Notes: generated by a model not told the origin, from the letters alone. Counted from the stretch's first letter, positions 45,132 to 54,188 are shown. The stretch: DNA of 64,000 nt from an uncultured Bacilli bacterium (GCA_934096015.1 CAKOLD010000003.1:1-64000), one strand, 5' to 3'. A program made the numbers and translations.

Positions 45132-45735
45132 TCTAAAAAAATATTGGAAAATATTAAAAGAAAATTGGAAAATACCTCGATTTAGAGCAATTATAAAGTT
45201 AAGTTTATATACTCTAATGTTTCTTATGATCATTGTTTTAGTAAGAATAGGAAATGATACAGCAAATATGGATAAAAAAACTGAAAATAAAGTTTCTTAT
45301 AACGATATAATAAAAAATACTAAAGAATTGAAATATAAACTTAGCTACAAATTAAGTAATGATAGTAATATTTGTACAATAGATGGTGATACAGAAAATA
45401 ATATTTTAACTGGATACATAACATGTAATAATCAAATAAAAAAGATTCAGGTAAAAGATAACGAAATTTATAATGTAAATTATAATTCTTTAGATGAAGA
45501 ATTAAACAATATTTTTGAAGGAATATTTCTATTACCGAACAATATTATAGAATTAGTAAATAATGAAAAAAGTTATATTGAAAAAAATGAAAATAGTAGC
45601 AAATATTTATATAAAGTTAATTGGAAAGAATCAGATTATACTATAGAAATTATTACTGATTTATCTAAAATCGAAAAAATAATAGTGTATAATGACGAAA
45701 TAAATTACGAAATTAACTTTATCTTTGACAAATAG
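45118..45735 (+). CDS. Single-pass membrane protein of unknown function
   Basis: 205 residues. A basic N-terminus, one membrane helix (LSLYTLMFLMIIVLVRIG region, about 29-47) and an extracellular domain with two cysteines (in NICTIDGD and GYITCNNQ) that may bond. The extracellular part resembles a small beta-sheet domain. It overlaps fmt and is followed closely by the CDP-alcohol transferase gene. No family is recognised. Confidence 0.6.
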   Translation: MKKNNLKKYWKILKENWKIPRFRAIIKLSLYTLMFLMIIVLVRIGNDTANMDKKTENKVSYNDIIKNTKELKYKLSYKLSNDSNICTIDGDTENNILTGYITCNNQIKKIQVKDNEIYNVNYNSLDEELNNIFEGIFLLPNNIIELVNNEKSYIEKNENSSKYLYKVNWKESDYTIEIITDLSKIEKIIVYNDEINYEINFIFDK

Positions 45736-45778
45736 CACTTTTTTTGCTATTATAGCTCTTACAAAAAGAGGGGGTAAT

Positions 45779-46750
45779 ATGAAAAGAAAAACCAAAAAGA
45801 TAATAGTAAATGCAATGACATTTTCAAGAATCATTGGTACATTTTTATTACCAGGAATTATATCATTATGTGGCCCTATAGAAATGGTAGCCTATATAAG
45901 TAGTCTTTTATTAACAGACTTTATAGATGGTAAGTTAGCCAGAAAATGGGACGTTTCTACAGTTTTTGGAGCAACTTTAGATGCTTTTTCTGATAAACTT
46001 TTTGGAATATCCTTATTAATTTATTTGGTAAAATTTTATCCTGTAATATGGCTTACAATCATTAATGAACTAATTATTGCGGGCTGTAATCTTGATGGCC
46101 TTAGAAAAGGAGTAGATATAAAATCTTCTAAAATTGGAAAATTCAAAACAGGAATACTTGATGTGACCAGTGCTCTAGCAATATTATCTGCTATAATTCC
46201 TAGTTTTAGTTTACAAGTTATAACATATTCTTTTTGTGCCTTAACTTTAGCTTCACAAGCCGCAGCATTTGTTGATTACAAATCAGAAATTGAAAAACAG
46301 TACAAATCTAATGATAATAATAAAGAGAGTTTTAAAAAAGTTATAACTGACATCATGGAAAATGCTAAGGATAAAGAAAAATTTAAGGAAATCTTATTTA
46401 GTACAAATTATTTTAAGCAAAATGAAGATAAGCCATTATTAGAAAAATTAACAGAAAAAGAAGAAAAAAATAATAATGACAATAATCACGAAGAAATAAA
46501 ATTAGACAATCTTGAAAACAACAAAGAAATCAATCAAGAATTGACAATAGAAGAAGAAAATAAATTAAAGATTGAATTTAATCTTAATGAAAAAGAAATT
46601 GAAAAAATTAAAGAATATTTAAAGCTTACTAAATGTAATAAAGAATCATTGGAAAAAGCTATAAAGAATATTATAGAATTAGAAAAATCACAAGATAACA
46701 ATGTAATAGAAACAAGAGCTATTAAAAAGAAGGGAAAAAAATATGAATAA
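45779..46750 (+). CDS. CDP-alcohol phosphatidyltransferase with charged C-terminal tail
   Basis: 324 residues from ATG 45779 (GAGGGGG upstream). The catalytic motif DFIDGKLARKWDVSTVFG followed by ATLDAFSDK fits D-x2-DG-x2-AR-x8-G-x3-D-x3-D, the signature of CDP-alcohol transferases such as PgsA. The membrane core covers about the first 180 residues. The remaining 140 are highly charged, glutamate/lysine-rich and probably helical, an unusual addition. The product is probably phosphatidylglycerol phosphate, though specificity is inferred only. Confidence 0.85.
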   Translation: MKRKTKKIIVNAMTFSRIIGTFLLPGIISLCGPIEMVAYISSLLLTDFIDGKLARKWDVSTVFGATLDAFSDKLFGISLLIYLVKFYPVIWLTIINELIIAGCNLDGLRKGVDIKSSKIGKFKTGILDVTSALAILSAIIPSFSLQVITYSFCALTLASQAAAFVDYKSEIEKQYKSNDNNKESFKKVITDIMENAKDKEKFKEILFSTNYFKQNEDKPLLEKLTEKEEKNNNDNNHEEIKLDNLENNKEINQELTIEEENKLKIEFNLNEKEIEKIKEYLKLTKCNKESLEKAIKNIIELEKSQDNNVIETRAIKKKGKKYE

Positions 46751-47312
46751 TAATATTGAAAATGAGAGAACAAAAAAAGACATTGAAAAAGATATGGCAA
46801 CAAATAGATTGCTTCTAGTAGGATTATCATTTTCTTCATTAATTGGAGCAATAATGTTACTTACAGATCCAACAATTTTAAGTGTTGCTGTTACATTAAT
46901 TAATGCAGGATTTATGTGCTACGGAATGGCTGCTATAGAAAAAAATCGAAGAGAATTAGAAACTGTGGAAGAAAATAAAGTTGATATGAAAGAAAATGAA
47001 AACTTTGAGCCAGTAAAAGAAGAAACAAAAACTTTAAATCTATCTAAAAAATTAGATGAAAAACACGATTATAGTTTTTCAGTAAGTGAAAAAACAGAAT
47101 TAAAGTATATCTATAATTTAACTCCAATTGAAGTTGATAGATTAGAAGAATATGCTAAAGCAAATAAAATTGATTATGAAACACTATTAAATTATTTTAA
47201 TGAATACATTGAAATATTAGAAAACGCTTATGTTTATCCAGATGAAAGCAAATTTGAACAATTTGTAAGTAATAAAAAGTTAAAAAAAGAAAAAACTATT
47301 GACAACAACTAA
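46743..47312 (+). CDS. Small membrane protein with charged tail
   Basis: 189 residues. Two adjacent hydrophobic helices (about 22-39 and 45-62) with a short turn (LTDPTIL), then a charged tail. The tail ends with LTPIEVDRLEEYAKANKIDY, similar in style to the LNEKEIEKIKEYLKLTKC segment at the end of the preceding transferase, suggesting a shared helical module. It overlaps the preceding gene by eight bases and its 3' end contains the -35 of the infC promoter. Function unknown. Confidence 0.6.
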   Translation: MNNNIENERTKKDIEKDMATNRLLLVGLSFSSLIGAIMLLTDPTILSVAVTLINAGFMCYGMAAIEKNRRELETVEENKVDMKENENFEPVKEETKTLNLSKKLDEKHDYSFSVSEKTELKYIYNLTPIEVDRLEEYAKANKIDYETLLNYFNEYIEILENAYVYPDESKFEQFVSNKKLKKEKTIDNN

Positions 47313-47326
47313 AAAAATGTTATAAT
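47299..47326 (+). promoter_or_regulatory. Strong sigma-A promoter of the infC operon
   Basis: TTGACA (47299-47304), 16 bases, extended -10 TGTTATAAT (47318-47326). The -35 overlaps the last codons of the upstream gene. Confidence 0.85.
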
Positions 47327-47332
47327 AAATAA

Positions 47333-47442
47333 CGAAAAAAAGGAAAGAGATGTATCCACATCCACCTGATTACTTACAGTAATAGGTAAATAGCCGAATA
47401 AAACTAAAGCTAAAAGTGGATACATTTTGTATTCACTTTTTT
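47333..47442 (+). promoter_or_regulatory. Attenuator leader of infC-rpmI-rplT (L20-leader type)
   Basis: The terminator stem AAAAGTGGATAC / GTATTCACTTTT (47412-47440) plus T tail lies ahead of infC. Its ascending arm GTGGATAC (47416-47423) is also exactly complementary to GTATCCAC at 47352-47359, so an alternative antiterminator pairing is possible. The B. subtilis operon is controlled by L20 through such a switch. Assignment to the L20 leader family is by position and layout. Confidence 0.7.
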
Positions 47443-47464
47443 AATTATATGGAGGTGCGTTTGT

Positions 47465-47992
47465 ATAGCAAACATGAAAAAAGATGATCTACCGATCAAT
47501 GGGCAAATTAGAGTTGAAGAATTAATGGTAATTGGTCCAAATGGAGAACAAATGGGTACTAAAAAATTAAAAGATGCCTTAACATTAGCCAACTATGCAG
47601 GTCTTGATTTAGTTTTAATGAATAATTCAAAAACATCAGCAGTTGGAAAAATAATGGATTATAACAAATTCCGTTATGAAAAACAAAAGAAACAAAAAGA
47701 AGCATTAAAAAAACAAAGAGAAAACAACAAAGAAATAAAAGAATATCAATTATCAGTAACAATCGATGTTCATGATTTTGAAACGCGTAAAAAAAACGCA
47801 GTAGAATACTTAAAAAAAGGACATAAAATAAAAGTCTCTTTAAGATTTAAAGGCCGTCAAATGGCACATACAGAACTTGGAAGAGATGTATTATTAAAAT
47901 TTGCTGAAGAGTTAAGTGAAGTAGCAGATAAAGAATCTGAACCAAAACTTGAAGGTAGAAATATGACAATGATGTTAGCACCAAAAAAATAA
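47465..47992 (+). CDS. infC: Translation initiation factor IF-3
   Basis: 176 residues if the start is ATA at 47465, or 173 from ATG 47474. GGAGGTG lies at 47451-47457, seven bases before ATA but 16 before ATG, so the non-standard ATA start is preferred; infC commonly uses rare starts for autoregulation. IF3-N (LPINGQIRVEELMVIGPNGE) and IF3-C (HDFETRKKNAVEYLKKGHKI, SLRFKGRQMAH) domains are complete. IF-3 binds the 30S subunit and checks the start codon. Confidence 0.94.
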   Translation: MANMKKDDLPINGQIRVEELMVIGPNGEQMGTKKLKDALTLANYAGLDLVLMNNSKTSAVGKIMDYNKFRYEKQKKQKEALKKQRENNKEIKEYQLSVTIDVHDFETRKKNAVEYLKKGHKIKVSLRFKGRQMAHTELGRDVLLKFAEELSEVADKESEPKLEGRNMTMMLAPKK

Positions 47993-48005
47993 GGAGGAAA
48001 TAAAT

Positions 48006-48194
48006 ATGCCAAAAATGAAAACACACAAATCAAGTAGTAAAGTGTTAAAAAAGAAAAAAAATGGTAGCTTAGTTTATAAAAAATCTAATGGTAATCATAA
48101 AACTGCAAAAGATTCTAGTAAACAAGTTAGACAAAGAAGAAATAAAGGAATTTTAGCGAAAGGAGAAGCTGACAGATTAAAAAATGTCATCTAA
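48006..48194 (+). CDS. rpmI: 50S ribosomal protein L35
   Basis: 62 residues, very basic; PKMKTHKSSSKVLKKKKNGS and the NHKTAKDSSKQVRQRR region are characteristic. AAGGAGG lies eight bases before the ATG. Second gene of the infC operon. Confidence 0.95.
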   Translation: MPKMKTHKSSSKVLKKKKNGSLVYKKSNGNHKTAKDSSKQVRQRRNKGILAKGEADRLKNVI

Positions 48195-48205
48195 TGTGAT
48201 GTAAT

Positions 48206-48724
48206 ATGACAAGAGTTAAAGGCGGTTCTGTTGCTAAAAACAGAAGAAGAAAAGTATTAAAACAAGCTAAAGGTTATTTTGGAAGTAAACATAGATTATT
48301 TAAAACAGCACAAGAACAAGTTTTCCACAGTGGAGCATATGCTTACAGAGACCGTAAAGCTAATAAGAGAAATTTCAGAAAATTATGGATTACAAGAATC
48401 AATGCAGCTTGTAGAGAAAATAATATAAGTTATTCAAAATTTATTAATGGTCTTAACAAAGCAGGTATTGAAATCAATAGAAAAATGTTAAGTGAAGTAG
48501 CAATCGATAATCCAGCTATGTTCACAGAATTAGTAAATCAAGCAAATAATGCTTTAGCAGGTAAAAAAACAGTTAAAAATACACCAAAAGCTGAACCAGC
48601 AAAAGAAGAAACAAAAGATTTAAGTAAAATGACTGTTGCTGAATTAAAAAATCTCGCTAAAGAAAAAGGAATAACTGGTTATACCACAATGAAAAAAGAC
48701 GAGTTATTAAATGCCTTAAAATAA
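48206..48724 (+). CDS. rplT: 50S ribosomal protein L20 with C-terminal SAP/Rho-N-like extension
   Basis: 172 residues against about 118 in most bacteria. Residues 1-118 are normal L20 ([40 protein letters not shown]). After a proline/lysine/glutamate linker, residues 138-172 read [20 protein letters not shown] then [11 protein letters not shown], the helix-turn-helix pattern of SAP or Rho-N domains that bind nucleic acid. The joint is in frame with no sign of error. L20 is an assembly protein and, in B. subtilis, the repressor of this operon. Confidence 0.94.
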   Translation: MTRVKGGSVAKNRRRKVLKQAKGYFGSKHRLFKTAQEQVFHSGAYAYRDRKANKRNFRKLWITRINAACRENNISYSKFINGLNKAGIEINRKMLSEVAIDNPAMFTELVNQANNALAGKKTVKNTPKAEPAKEETKDLSKMTVAELKNLAKEKGITGYTTMKKDELLNALK

Positions 48725-48725
48725 G

Positions 48726-48752
48726 TAGTTGAATATATCAACTATTTTTTTA
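48726..48752 (+). terminator. Intrinsic terminator after rplT
   Basis: TAGTTGA, loop ATATA, TCAACTA, then T run. Confidence 0.8.
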
Positions 48753-48780
48753 TTGACTTTTAAATGTTATTTTATATAAT
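48753..48780 (+). promoter_or_regulatory. Sigma-A promoter of the kinase-like gene
   Basis: TTGACT (48753-48758), 16 bases, TATAAT (48775-48780). Confidence 0.65.
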
Positions 48781-48803
48781 ATTTGTTTGCAAGGACAAAT
48801 TAT

Positions 48804-49664
48804 ATGGAAATTATAAATTATGAAAGTAAAAATTTTAGAAAATTAAAAAAATATAAATTACATAAAAAAATAGATAATAGTGAGTCTTTTTTGTATGTTA
48901 AAAATAATTCTGACACCAAAAAAGAATTGATTAAAATATTTATACTTAATGACGGATCATATTTTGAAAATAAAAAATCCACATTAGAAAAGCTTTATAA
49001 TCTAAAAGGAAAAGCAATACCAGATCAAATTGTTTTACCCAATAATTTTATATCAATTAACGGAAAAATAAGTGGATATAGTCAAGATTTAATAGAAAAT
49101 AATATTAATTTACAAATTATTTTAGATAACCCTTTAATTCCGATTTCAACAAAAATAGACCTTTTATACAAAGTTGCAATTTTACTCGAAAAAATTGAGA
49201 AGAACCCTCTACTAAGAGAACATAATTTTTATTTAGGTGATATTCATTCAGGTAATTTCATTTACGATAAGAATAGCCAAAATATTAAAGCAATTGATGT
49301 TGATAGTTCAACAATTGATGCTAATAAACCGGGAACAGCAAAATATTTATGTAATAGTATCAATCTTGGAAATAAATATTCCAACAATAAAAGAAATTAC
49401 AATTCTACAATACTATGTTACTATTACATGCTGTTAAGTTTTCTAGCAAATACTAACATAAGTAATCAACCAAAAGGTTTTTATTTAAGATATCTAAAAT
49501 TTTTAAAACAATGCGGAATAAACGAAGAATTATGTTATTATTTATCGTTAATATATACAGATTCTGATAATATCTTAAAACCAGACCTTATTAAAACTCT
49601 CGACGATCAAACTTTAAAAAAAGTGCAAAAAAAAAGCTTTTATTCAAGCTTTAAAACATTTTAA
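48804..49664 (+). CDS. Protein kinase-fold protein of unknown target
   Basis: 286 residues from ATG 48804 (AAGGA nine bases upstream). The catalytic-loop-like LGDIHSGNFIYD (D and N in kinase spacing) and a metal-binding-like AIDVDSS eleven or so residues later give the pattern of the protein kinase/aminoglycoside phosphotransferase fold. A glycine-rich loop is not evident at the N-terminus. It has its own promoter and converges with gatD. Whether it phosphorylates a protein, a small molecule or nothing is unknown. Confidence 0.6.
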   Translation: MEIINYESKNFRKLKKYKLHKKIDNSESFLYVKNNSDTKKELIKIFILNDGSYFENKKSTLEKLYNLKGKAIPDQIVLPNNFISINGKISGYSQDLIENNINLQIILDNPLIPISTKIDLLYKVAILLEKIEKNPLLREHNFYLGDIHSGNFIYDKNSQNIKAIDVDSSTIDANKPGTAKYLCNSINLGNKYSNNKRNYNSTILCYYYMLLSFLANTNISNQPKGFYLRYLKFLKQCGINEELCYYLSLIYTDSDNILKPDLIKTLDDQTLKKVQKKSFYSSFKTF

Positions 49665-50374
49665 CTAATAAAATTTTTAATATACTCATTATATGCTTTA
49701 TAATCTAAAGTGTTAGTGTTGGGAATAAACCCAATATTTTTTTTATCTAAAACCGTTTTTACAATATAGTCAGTTAACTGTGGATTTCTAATTAAAATAG
49801 GCCCAATTATATAAGTAGCAATAAAGTTCTTATAATGAATACCTTCATATTTAGTTTTATAATTTTCTGCATGTCCATTAATAACACTAAATAAATAATT
49901 TTCTTTATTGTTCATTATACATTGTCTATTTTGAAAACCAATCAAAGGTTCCTTTAAAAAATCACACTCTACAAGTTGTTCTCCCATTATTCTTTCATGA
50001 ACTTCTTTTGCATAAAAATCAAATATCCCTAAACAATCAATAATAGAATCATTAATTCTTTCAATATAATTACCAAATAATTCAATGGAATTTCCTGTAC
50101 AAATAATAAATTTGTTATTATTTATAGCATTCTTAAAATCATCTTTATGTTTAATAATATCTTGAGCAACGATATTTTCATTAAATTCACTTCCTGATCC
50201 TATATAACCTATGTCATATTTTGAAAGATTAATTTCATCACCAATAGTTAATTTTTCAACCTCACAACTTACACCTTGAGAGATAAAATTTTCCCTTAAT
50301 GCTAACACATTTCCATTTTCTCCATATAAATTCATTAAATCATAATATAAATGAGCTATTCTAATTGTTTTCAT
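49661..50374 (-). CDS. gatD: GatD-type glutamine amidotransferase of lipid II amidation, catalytic His missing
   Basis: 237 residues. With MurT it converts D-glutamate to D-isoglutamine in the lipid II stem peptide. The nucleophile cysteine is present in FIICTGNSIELFG, and LGIFDFYAKEV and EGIHYKNF match GatD. The segment that carries the catalytic histidine in S. aureus GatD (TYLHGPIL) reads TYIIGPILIRNP here, so the histidine is replaced by isoleucine. The gene overlaps murT by 14 bases. Loss of glutaminase function, or use of another residue or of free ammonia, is possible. Confidence 0.88.
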   Translation of the reverse strand: MKTIRIAHLYYDLMNLYGENGNVLALRENFISQGVSCEVEKLTIGDEINLSKYDIGYIGSGSEFNENIVAQDIIKHKDDFKNAINNNKFIICTGNSIELFGNYIERINDSIIDCLGIFDFYAKEVHERIMGEQLVECDFLKEPLIGFQNRQCIMNNKENYLFSVINGHAENYKTKYEGIHYKNFIATYIIGPILIRNPQLTDYIVKTVLDKKNIGFIPNTNTLDYKAYNEYIKNFIS

Positions 50375-51704
50375 TGTAATCTCTCACTTTCTTTTTTATT
50401 ATTGCAGTCATATCAAAACATACCATAGTATAAATGTTACCTTGAGAATTACTTCTTATTAAATCGATCAAATTATTTAAATTATCAACAAGTATAATTT
50501 TATCATCATCTATGTTATCGTATTTTAAACGAGTTCTAACATCATATCTGAATCGACCAATACAGAATATTTTATCTATACTTTCATCATTAAATGAACT
50601 GAAATCAACATCATATAACCAACTCAAATCATTTTCTTTATATCTTCTTGAAACATTATCAAATCCTAATATAACAGTTTTTAATCCTTTTTGATCTTTT
50701 ATAAAATTTAATGATTGTAAATAACTTAAGCAATTTTCATTTTTACTTTCAAGCATAAGTATAGGTCTATCATCAATTTTAAGTTCTTGCATTCTTTTAC
50801 TTTCCATAACATTAACATTTAATGCTTGTTTTAAAATTTCTTCACTAATTCCCAAAGTTTTACAAAGAGCATAAGTAGCAGTTGTATAGTAAACAGCAAA
50901 AAAGATATTTTTATTTAATCTAATTAAAGAATCATTAATTGTAAAAAAGCCTTTATCTAAATTAATATCTTTAGCCTCATAATCAAGTTTCCCTCTAGTA
51001 AATTCACAATTAGGACAAGTATATTTTCCCATATGTCCATAATGATAAAAAGAATATTTAAGTTTTGTAAAACATAAAGGACAATATTGAGCATCAACAG
51101 AGTCATTTTCTTTTAAGTTACGAGAATATTTATTCTTTCCAATTCCGTAAGTAGTAATTATTCCATTATGAAAATATTTAAAACGATTCAAAAACGGATC
51201 ATCAGCATTTATTATCAAATGTAAGTTAGGATCAATTGATTTCTTTATTTTTTCTAAAATCAATTCAGGATGTCCATTTCTAGCAGGTTGATCTCTAGTA
51301 ATATTAGTTAAAACCATATGAGTTAAAACACCTTTATCAAAAATTTGATCAATATATGATTCATCAAGTTCCATTAATAATACATCACATTTTAACTTAT
51401 GACTAAAAAAAGTACTATTATTCAATATTAAAGTTACAGCAGCATTAATTAAATTAGAACCACTTTTATTCCAAACCACTTTATAACCAGCTTCATTTAA
51501 AACGTGTGCGACCAAACTAGTTGTTGAACCCTTACCACTAGAACCTGTTACTCCTATAACATATTTGGGATATTTTATTTTTTTTAAAATATTTTTATCA
51601 AACGGAACAACTAAACTTCCAGGAAATACGCTTCCATCTCTTCCAAATAATTTACAAACTAATGTAGCAAATTTATTAAGTAAAATTAAAAATGTAGTTT
51701 TCAT
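50361..51704 (-). CDS. murT: MurT, Mur-ligase-type subunit of lipid II amidation
   Basis: 447 residues from ATG 51704 (TTGGTGAT upstream). Mur ligase fold with P-loop GVTGSSGKGSTT; a zinc-ribbon insertion with CPLC and CPNC (about residues 206-230) that is diagnostic of MurT; and the DUF1727 C-terminal domain where DLSWLYDVDF keeps the aspartate that completes the GatD active site. It activates the D-Glu carboxylate with ATP. Overlap with gatD implies coupled translation. An extended -10 (TGTTATAAT) on the minus strand lies at 51721-51729. Confidence 0.93.
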   Translation of the reverse strand: MKTTFLILLNKFATLVCKLFGRDGSVFPGSLVVPFDKNILKKIKYPKYVIGVTGSSGKGSTTSLVAHVLNEAGYKVVWNKSGSNLINAAVTLILNNSTFFSHKLKCDVLLMELDESYIDQIFDKGVLTHMVLTNITRDQPARNGHPELILEKIKKSIDPNLHLIINADDPFLNRFKYFHNGIITTYGIGKNKYSRNLKENDSVDAQYCPLCFTKLKYSFYHYGHMGKYTCPNCEFTRGKLDYEAKDINLDKGFFTINDSLIRLNKNIFFAVYYTTATYALCKTLGISEEILKQALNVNVMESKRMQELKIDDRPILMLESKNENCLSYLQSLNFIKDQKGLKTVILGFDNVSRRYKENDLSWLYDVDFSSFNDESIDKIFCIGRFRYDVRTRLKYDNIDDDKIILVDNLNNLIDLIRSNSQGNIYTMVCFDMTAIIKKKVRDYNENN

Positions 51705-51762
51705 AATAATCACCAATATTATTATAACACGCAGGTCAAAAAAAACTAACTAAAATATATTG

Positions 51763-51791
51763 TTGAGTAAATTTTTTGTTTATAGTATAAT
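51763..51791 (+). promoter_or_regulatory. Sigma-A promoter of ftsA-ftsZ
   Basis: TTGAGT (51763-51768), 17 bases, TATAAT (51786-51791). Confidence 0.7.
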
Positions 51792-51814
51792 TATTAAAGT
51801 GGATAGGTGTTAAT

Positions 51815-53056
51815 ATGAGACGAATACTAGGAAGTGTTGATTTAGGCAGTGACACAATAAAACTTGTTGTCGCTGAAATTATTAATAATCAAATAAAGAT
51901 ATTATGTGCAATCAATGAACCATCAAGAGGAATAAAAAATGGTCTTATTATAAATGCTGATGACGCAGTTTTTTGTCTAAAAAAAGCTTTTAAAAGAGCA
52001 GAAGAACTCTTAGGAGTTAAAGTAAATAAGATAATAGCAAACATTTCATCAATTAATTTAGAAATCATAAAAGGGGAAGGCACTAACACCATATCTGGAG
52101 AAGACAGTATAATTAGTGGTAATGATATTGTTAGAATTTTACAAACTAGTTGTTACAATAAAATACCTGACAATTTAGAATTAATAAATGTGCTTCCTAT
52201 AAGTTATAAAGTTGATAATAAAATAGTTAGAGATCCTAGAGGAATGCAAGGGAAAAAATTAAGTGTAAAATCACTACTAATTGCAACTCCCAAAAAAAAT
52301 GTTTATTCTGTAGTGAAATGCTTAGAAAAATGTAATGTTAAAGTAATAGATATTACTTTAGGAAGTATTGCAGATTACAGCACCATTAAAAATAAATATA
52401 CAGAAGAAAATACGGGAATAATAGTCAATATGGGAAAAGATAAAACTACTTTGAGTGCCTTTACAAAAGGAATACTATTTAAAGAAAAAATAATAGATGC
52501 TGGTGGCTTTAACTTAGATAATGATATTTCTTTCATATATAAATTAAAGCTAGAAGACTCAAAAATGTTAAAAGAAAAATTAGCATTAGCTAATAAGTAT
52601 AATTCTAATCCTAAAGAAATAGAAACAATAATAAATAAGTTAGGAGAAAAAGTTGAAATAAATCAATATGAATTAACAGAAATTTGTTCAAGTAGATTAG
52701 ATGAAATTTTAAATTTAATAAAAAAAGAAATAAACTACTTAACAAAAAAAGAAATTAGTTATATAATATTCACAGGAGGAACGTCGGAATTTAAAGACTT
52801 TCCCATAGAAATAGATAGTATTTTTAATGAAAAAGCCAAAGTTGATGAACTAAAAATCATAGGAGCAAGAAGTAATATTTATTCAACTTCAATTGGCATG
52901 ATAAAATATTTTAATGAAAAATTAAATCTTAGAGATAGAGAATATTCGATATTTGACGAGGAAGATATAGAAACTATTAGTAGTGAAAATACCAAAGTTA
53001 ATATAACGAATGATTCAATAATAGGTAAGGTTTTTGGTTATTTTTTTGACAATTAA
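51815..53056 (+). CDS. ftsA: Cell division protein FtsA
   Basis: 413 residues, actin-fold. The phosphate loop GSVDLGSDTIKLVVAEI, the 1C-type insertion, NMGKDKTTLSAF and the FTGGTSEFKDFP loop are present. The C-terminus ends with an amphipathic IIGKVFGYFFDN helix that attaches FtsZ rings to the membrane. TAGGTGTT precedes the ATG. It is followed by ftsZ after 12 bases. Confidence 0.93.
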   Translation: MRRILGSVDLGSDTIKLVVAEIINNQIKILCAINEPSRGIKNGLIINADDAVFCLKKAFKRAEELLGVKVNKIIANISSINLEIIKGEGTNTISGEDSIISGNDIVRILQTSCYNKIPDNLELINVLPISYKVDNKIVRDPRGMQGKKLSVKSLLIATPKKNVYSVVKCLEKCNVKVIDITLGSIADYSTIKNKYTEENTGIIVNMGKDKTTLSAFTKGILFKEKIIDAGGFNLDNDISFIYKLKLEDSKMLKEKLALANKYNSNPKEIETIINKLGEKVEINQYELTEICSSRLDEILNLIKKEINYLTKKEISYIIFTGGTSEFKDFPIEIDSIFNEKAKVDELKIIGARSNIYSTSIGMIKYFNEKLNLRDREYSIFDEEDIETISSENTKVNITNDSIIGKVFGYFFDN

Positions 53057-53068
53057 GGAGGAGTTTTA

Positions 53069-54133
53069 ATGAACGGTCTACAAATGGACGCAATAGCAAA
53101 AATAAAAGTAATCGGTGCCGGTGGAGGCGGGTGTAACGCTGTAAACCGTATGATAGAATCAGGGGTAAAAGGTGTAGAATTCATAGTTGCAAATACTGAT
53201 TTGCAAGTATTAAATGCTTCTAAAGCTGAAATAAAATTGCAAATAGGAGAATCAATTACAAATGGTTTAGGAGCAGGAGCAAATCCAGAAATTGGAAGAG
53301 AAGCCGCTTTAGAAAGTAAAACAGAAATATCAGAAGCTTTAAAAGGCGCTGATATGGTATTTGTAACTTGTGGTATGGGAGGCGGAACTGGAACAGGTGC
53401 CGCACCAGTAATAGCAGAAATAGCCCAAGATTTAGGAGCACTAACAGTTGGAATAGTAACAAAACCTTTTAAATTTGAAGGTAAAAAAAGAATGGAACAA
53501 GCAGTTTTAGGATTAGACGAGTTAAAAAAACACGTTGATACCCTTATTGTTATTCCTAATGATAGATTAAGAGATATTATTGATAAATCTACTCCAATGT
53601 TAGAAGCCTTTAAAGAAGTAGACAATGTTTTACATAGAGGTGTTCAATCAATTTCAGACCTAATTGCAGTATCTGGTTTAGTCAATCTAGACTTTGCTGA
53701 CGTAAAAGCAGTAATGGAAAAACGAGGAAATGCTTTAATTGGAATTGGTCTAGGTGTTGGAGAAAATAGAGCAATTGAAGCCGCTAAACAAGCAGTATCA
53801 AGCCCTCTATTAGAAACAAGTATAACAGGAGCTACAGATGCAATAATAAATGTTACAGGTGGAAATTCCTTAACATTGTTTGAAGCAGAAGATGCAGCTG
53901 AAGTTGTTAGAGCTAGCGCTAACACTGATATAAACATCATATTCGGTGCAGTTATCAATGAAAATTTAAATGATGAAGTAATCGTTACCGTAATTGCTAC
54001 TGGATTTGATGAAGAAAATCCAAGTATGGAATACACAGATTACACTACAAGCCAAACAAGAAGTAGTAAATCTATAACAGATGACAGCGATTTTGATATT
54101 CCTCCCTTTTTAAGAGATAGAGATGATTTTTAA
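53069..54133 (+). CDS. ftsZ: Cell division GTPase FtsZ
   Basis: 354 residues. GTP-binding [13 protein letters not shown], the tubulin signature [16 protein letters not shown] and the T7 loop [11 protein letters not shown] are intact. The C-terminal tail ends [12 protein letters not shown], the conserved peptide that binds FtsA and SepF (both encoded here). AAGGAGG lies nine bases before the ATG. It polymerises into the division ring. Confidence 0.97.
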   Translation: MNGLQMDAIAKIKVIGAGGGGCNAVNRMIESGVKGVEFIVANTDLQVLNASKAEIKLQIGESITNGLGAGANPEIGREAALESKTEISEALKGADMVFVTCGMGGGTGTGAAPVIAEIAQDLGALTVGIVTKPFKFEGKKRMEQAVLGLDELKKHVDTLIVIPNDRLRDIIDKSTPMLEAFKEVDNVLHRGVQSISDLIAVSGLVNLDFADVKAVMEKRGNALIGIGLGVGENRAIEAAKQAVSSPLLETSITGATDAIINVTGGNSLTLFEAEDAAEVVRASANTDINIIFGAVINENLNDEVIVTVIATGFDEENPSMEYTDYTTSQTRSSKSITDDSDFDIPPFLRDRDDF

Positions 54134-54157
54134 AAGATAATTTTTATCTTTTTTTTT
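54132..54157 (+). terminator. Intrinsic terminator after ftsZ
   Basis: AAAAGATAA, loop TTT, TTATCTTTT, then T run; begins at the ftsZ stop. Confidence 0.75.
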
Positions 54158-54188
54158 GACATTTTTTTTATGAGTAATAAGCTAAAAT
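54156..54188 (+). promoter_or_regulatory. Long-spaced promoter upstream of spoIIGA
   Basis: TTGACA (54156-54161) and TAAAAT (54183-54188) are 21 bases apart. B. subtilis spoIIG has a similar over-long spacing and depends on Spo0A; the -35 here overlaps TTTGACA, one mismatch from the reversed 0A box TTCGACA. Confidence 0.45.

Noticed and set aside
53053..54036. Long minus-strand open frames (190 and 130 codons) opposite ftsZ
   Set aside because: They lie wholly within a certain ftsZ gene, have no ribosome-binding sites and read as low-complexity mirror translations of an AT-rich coding strand.
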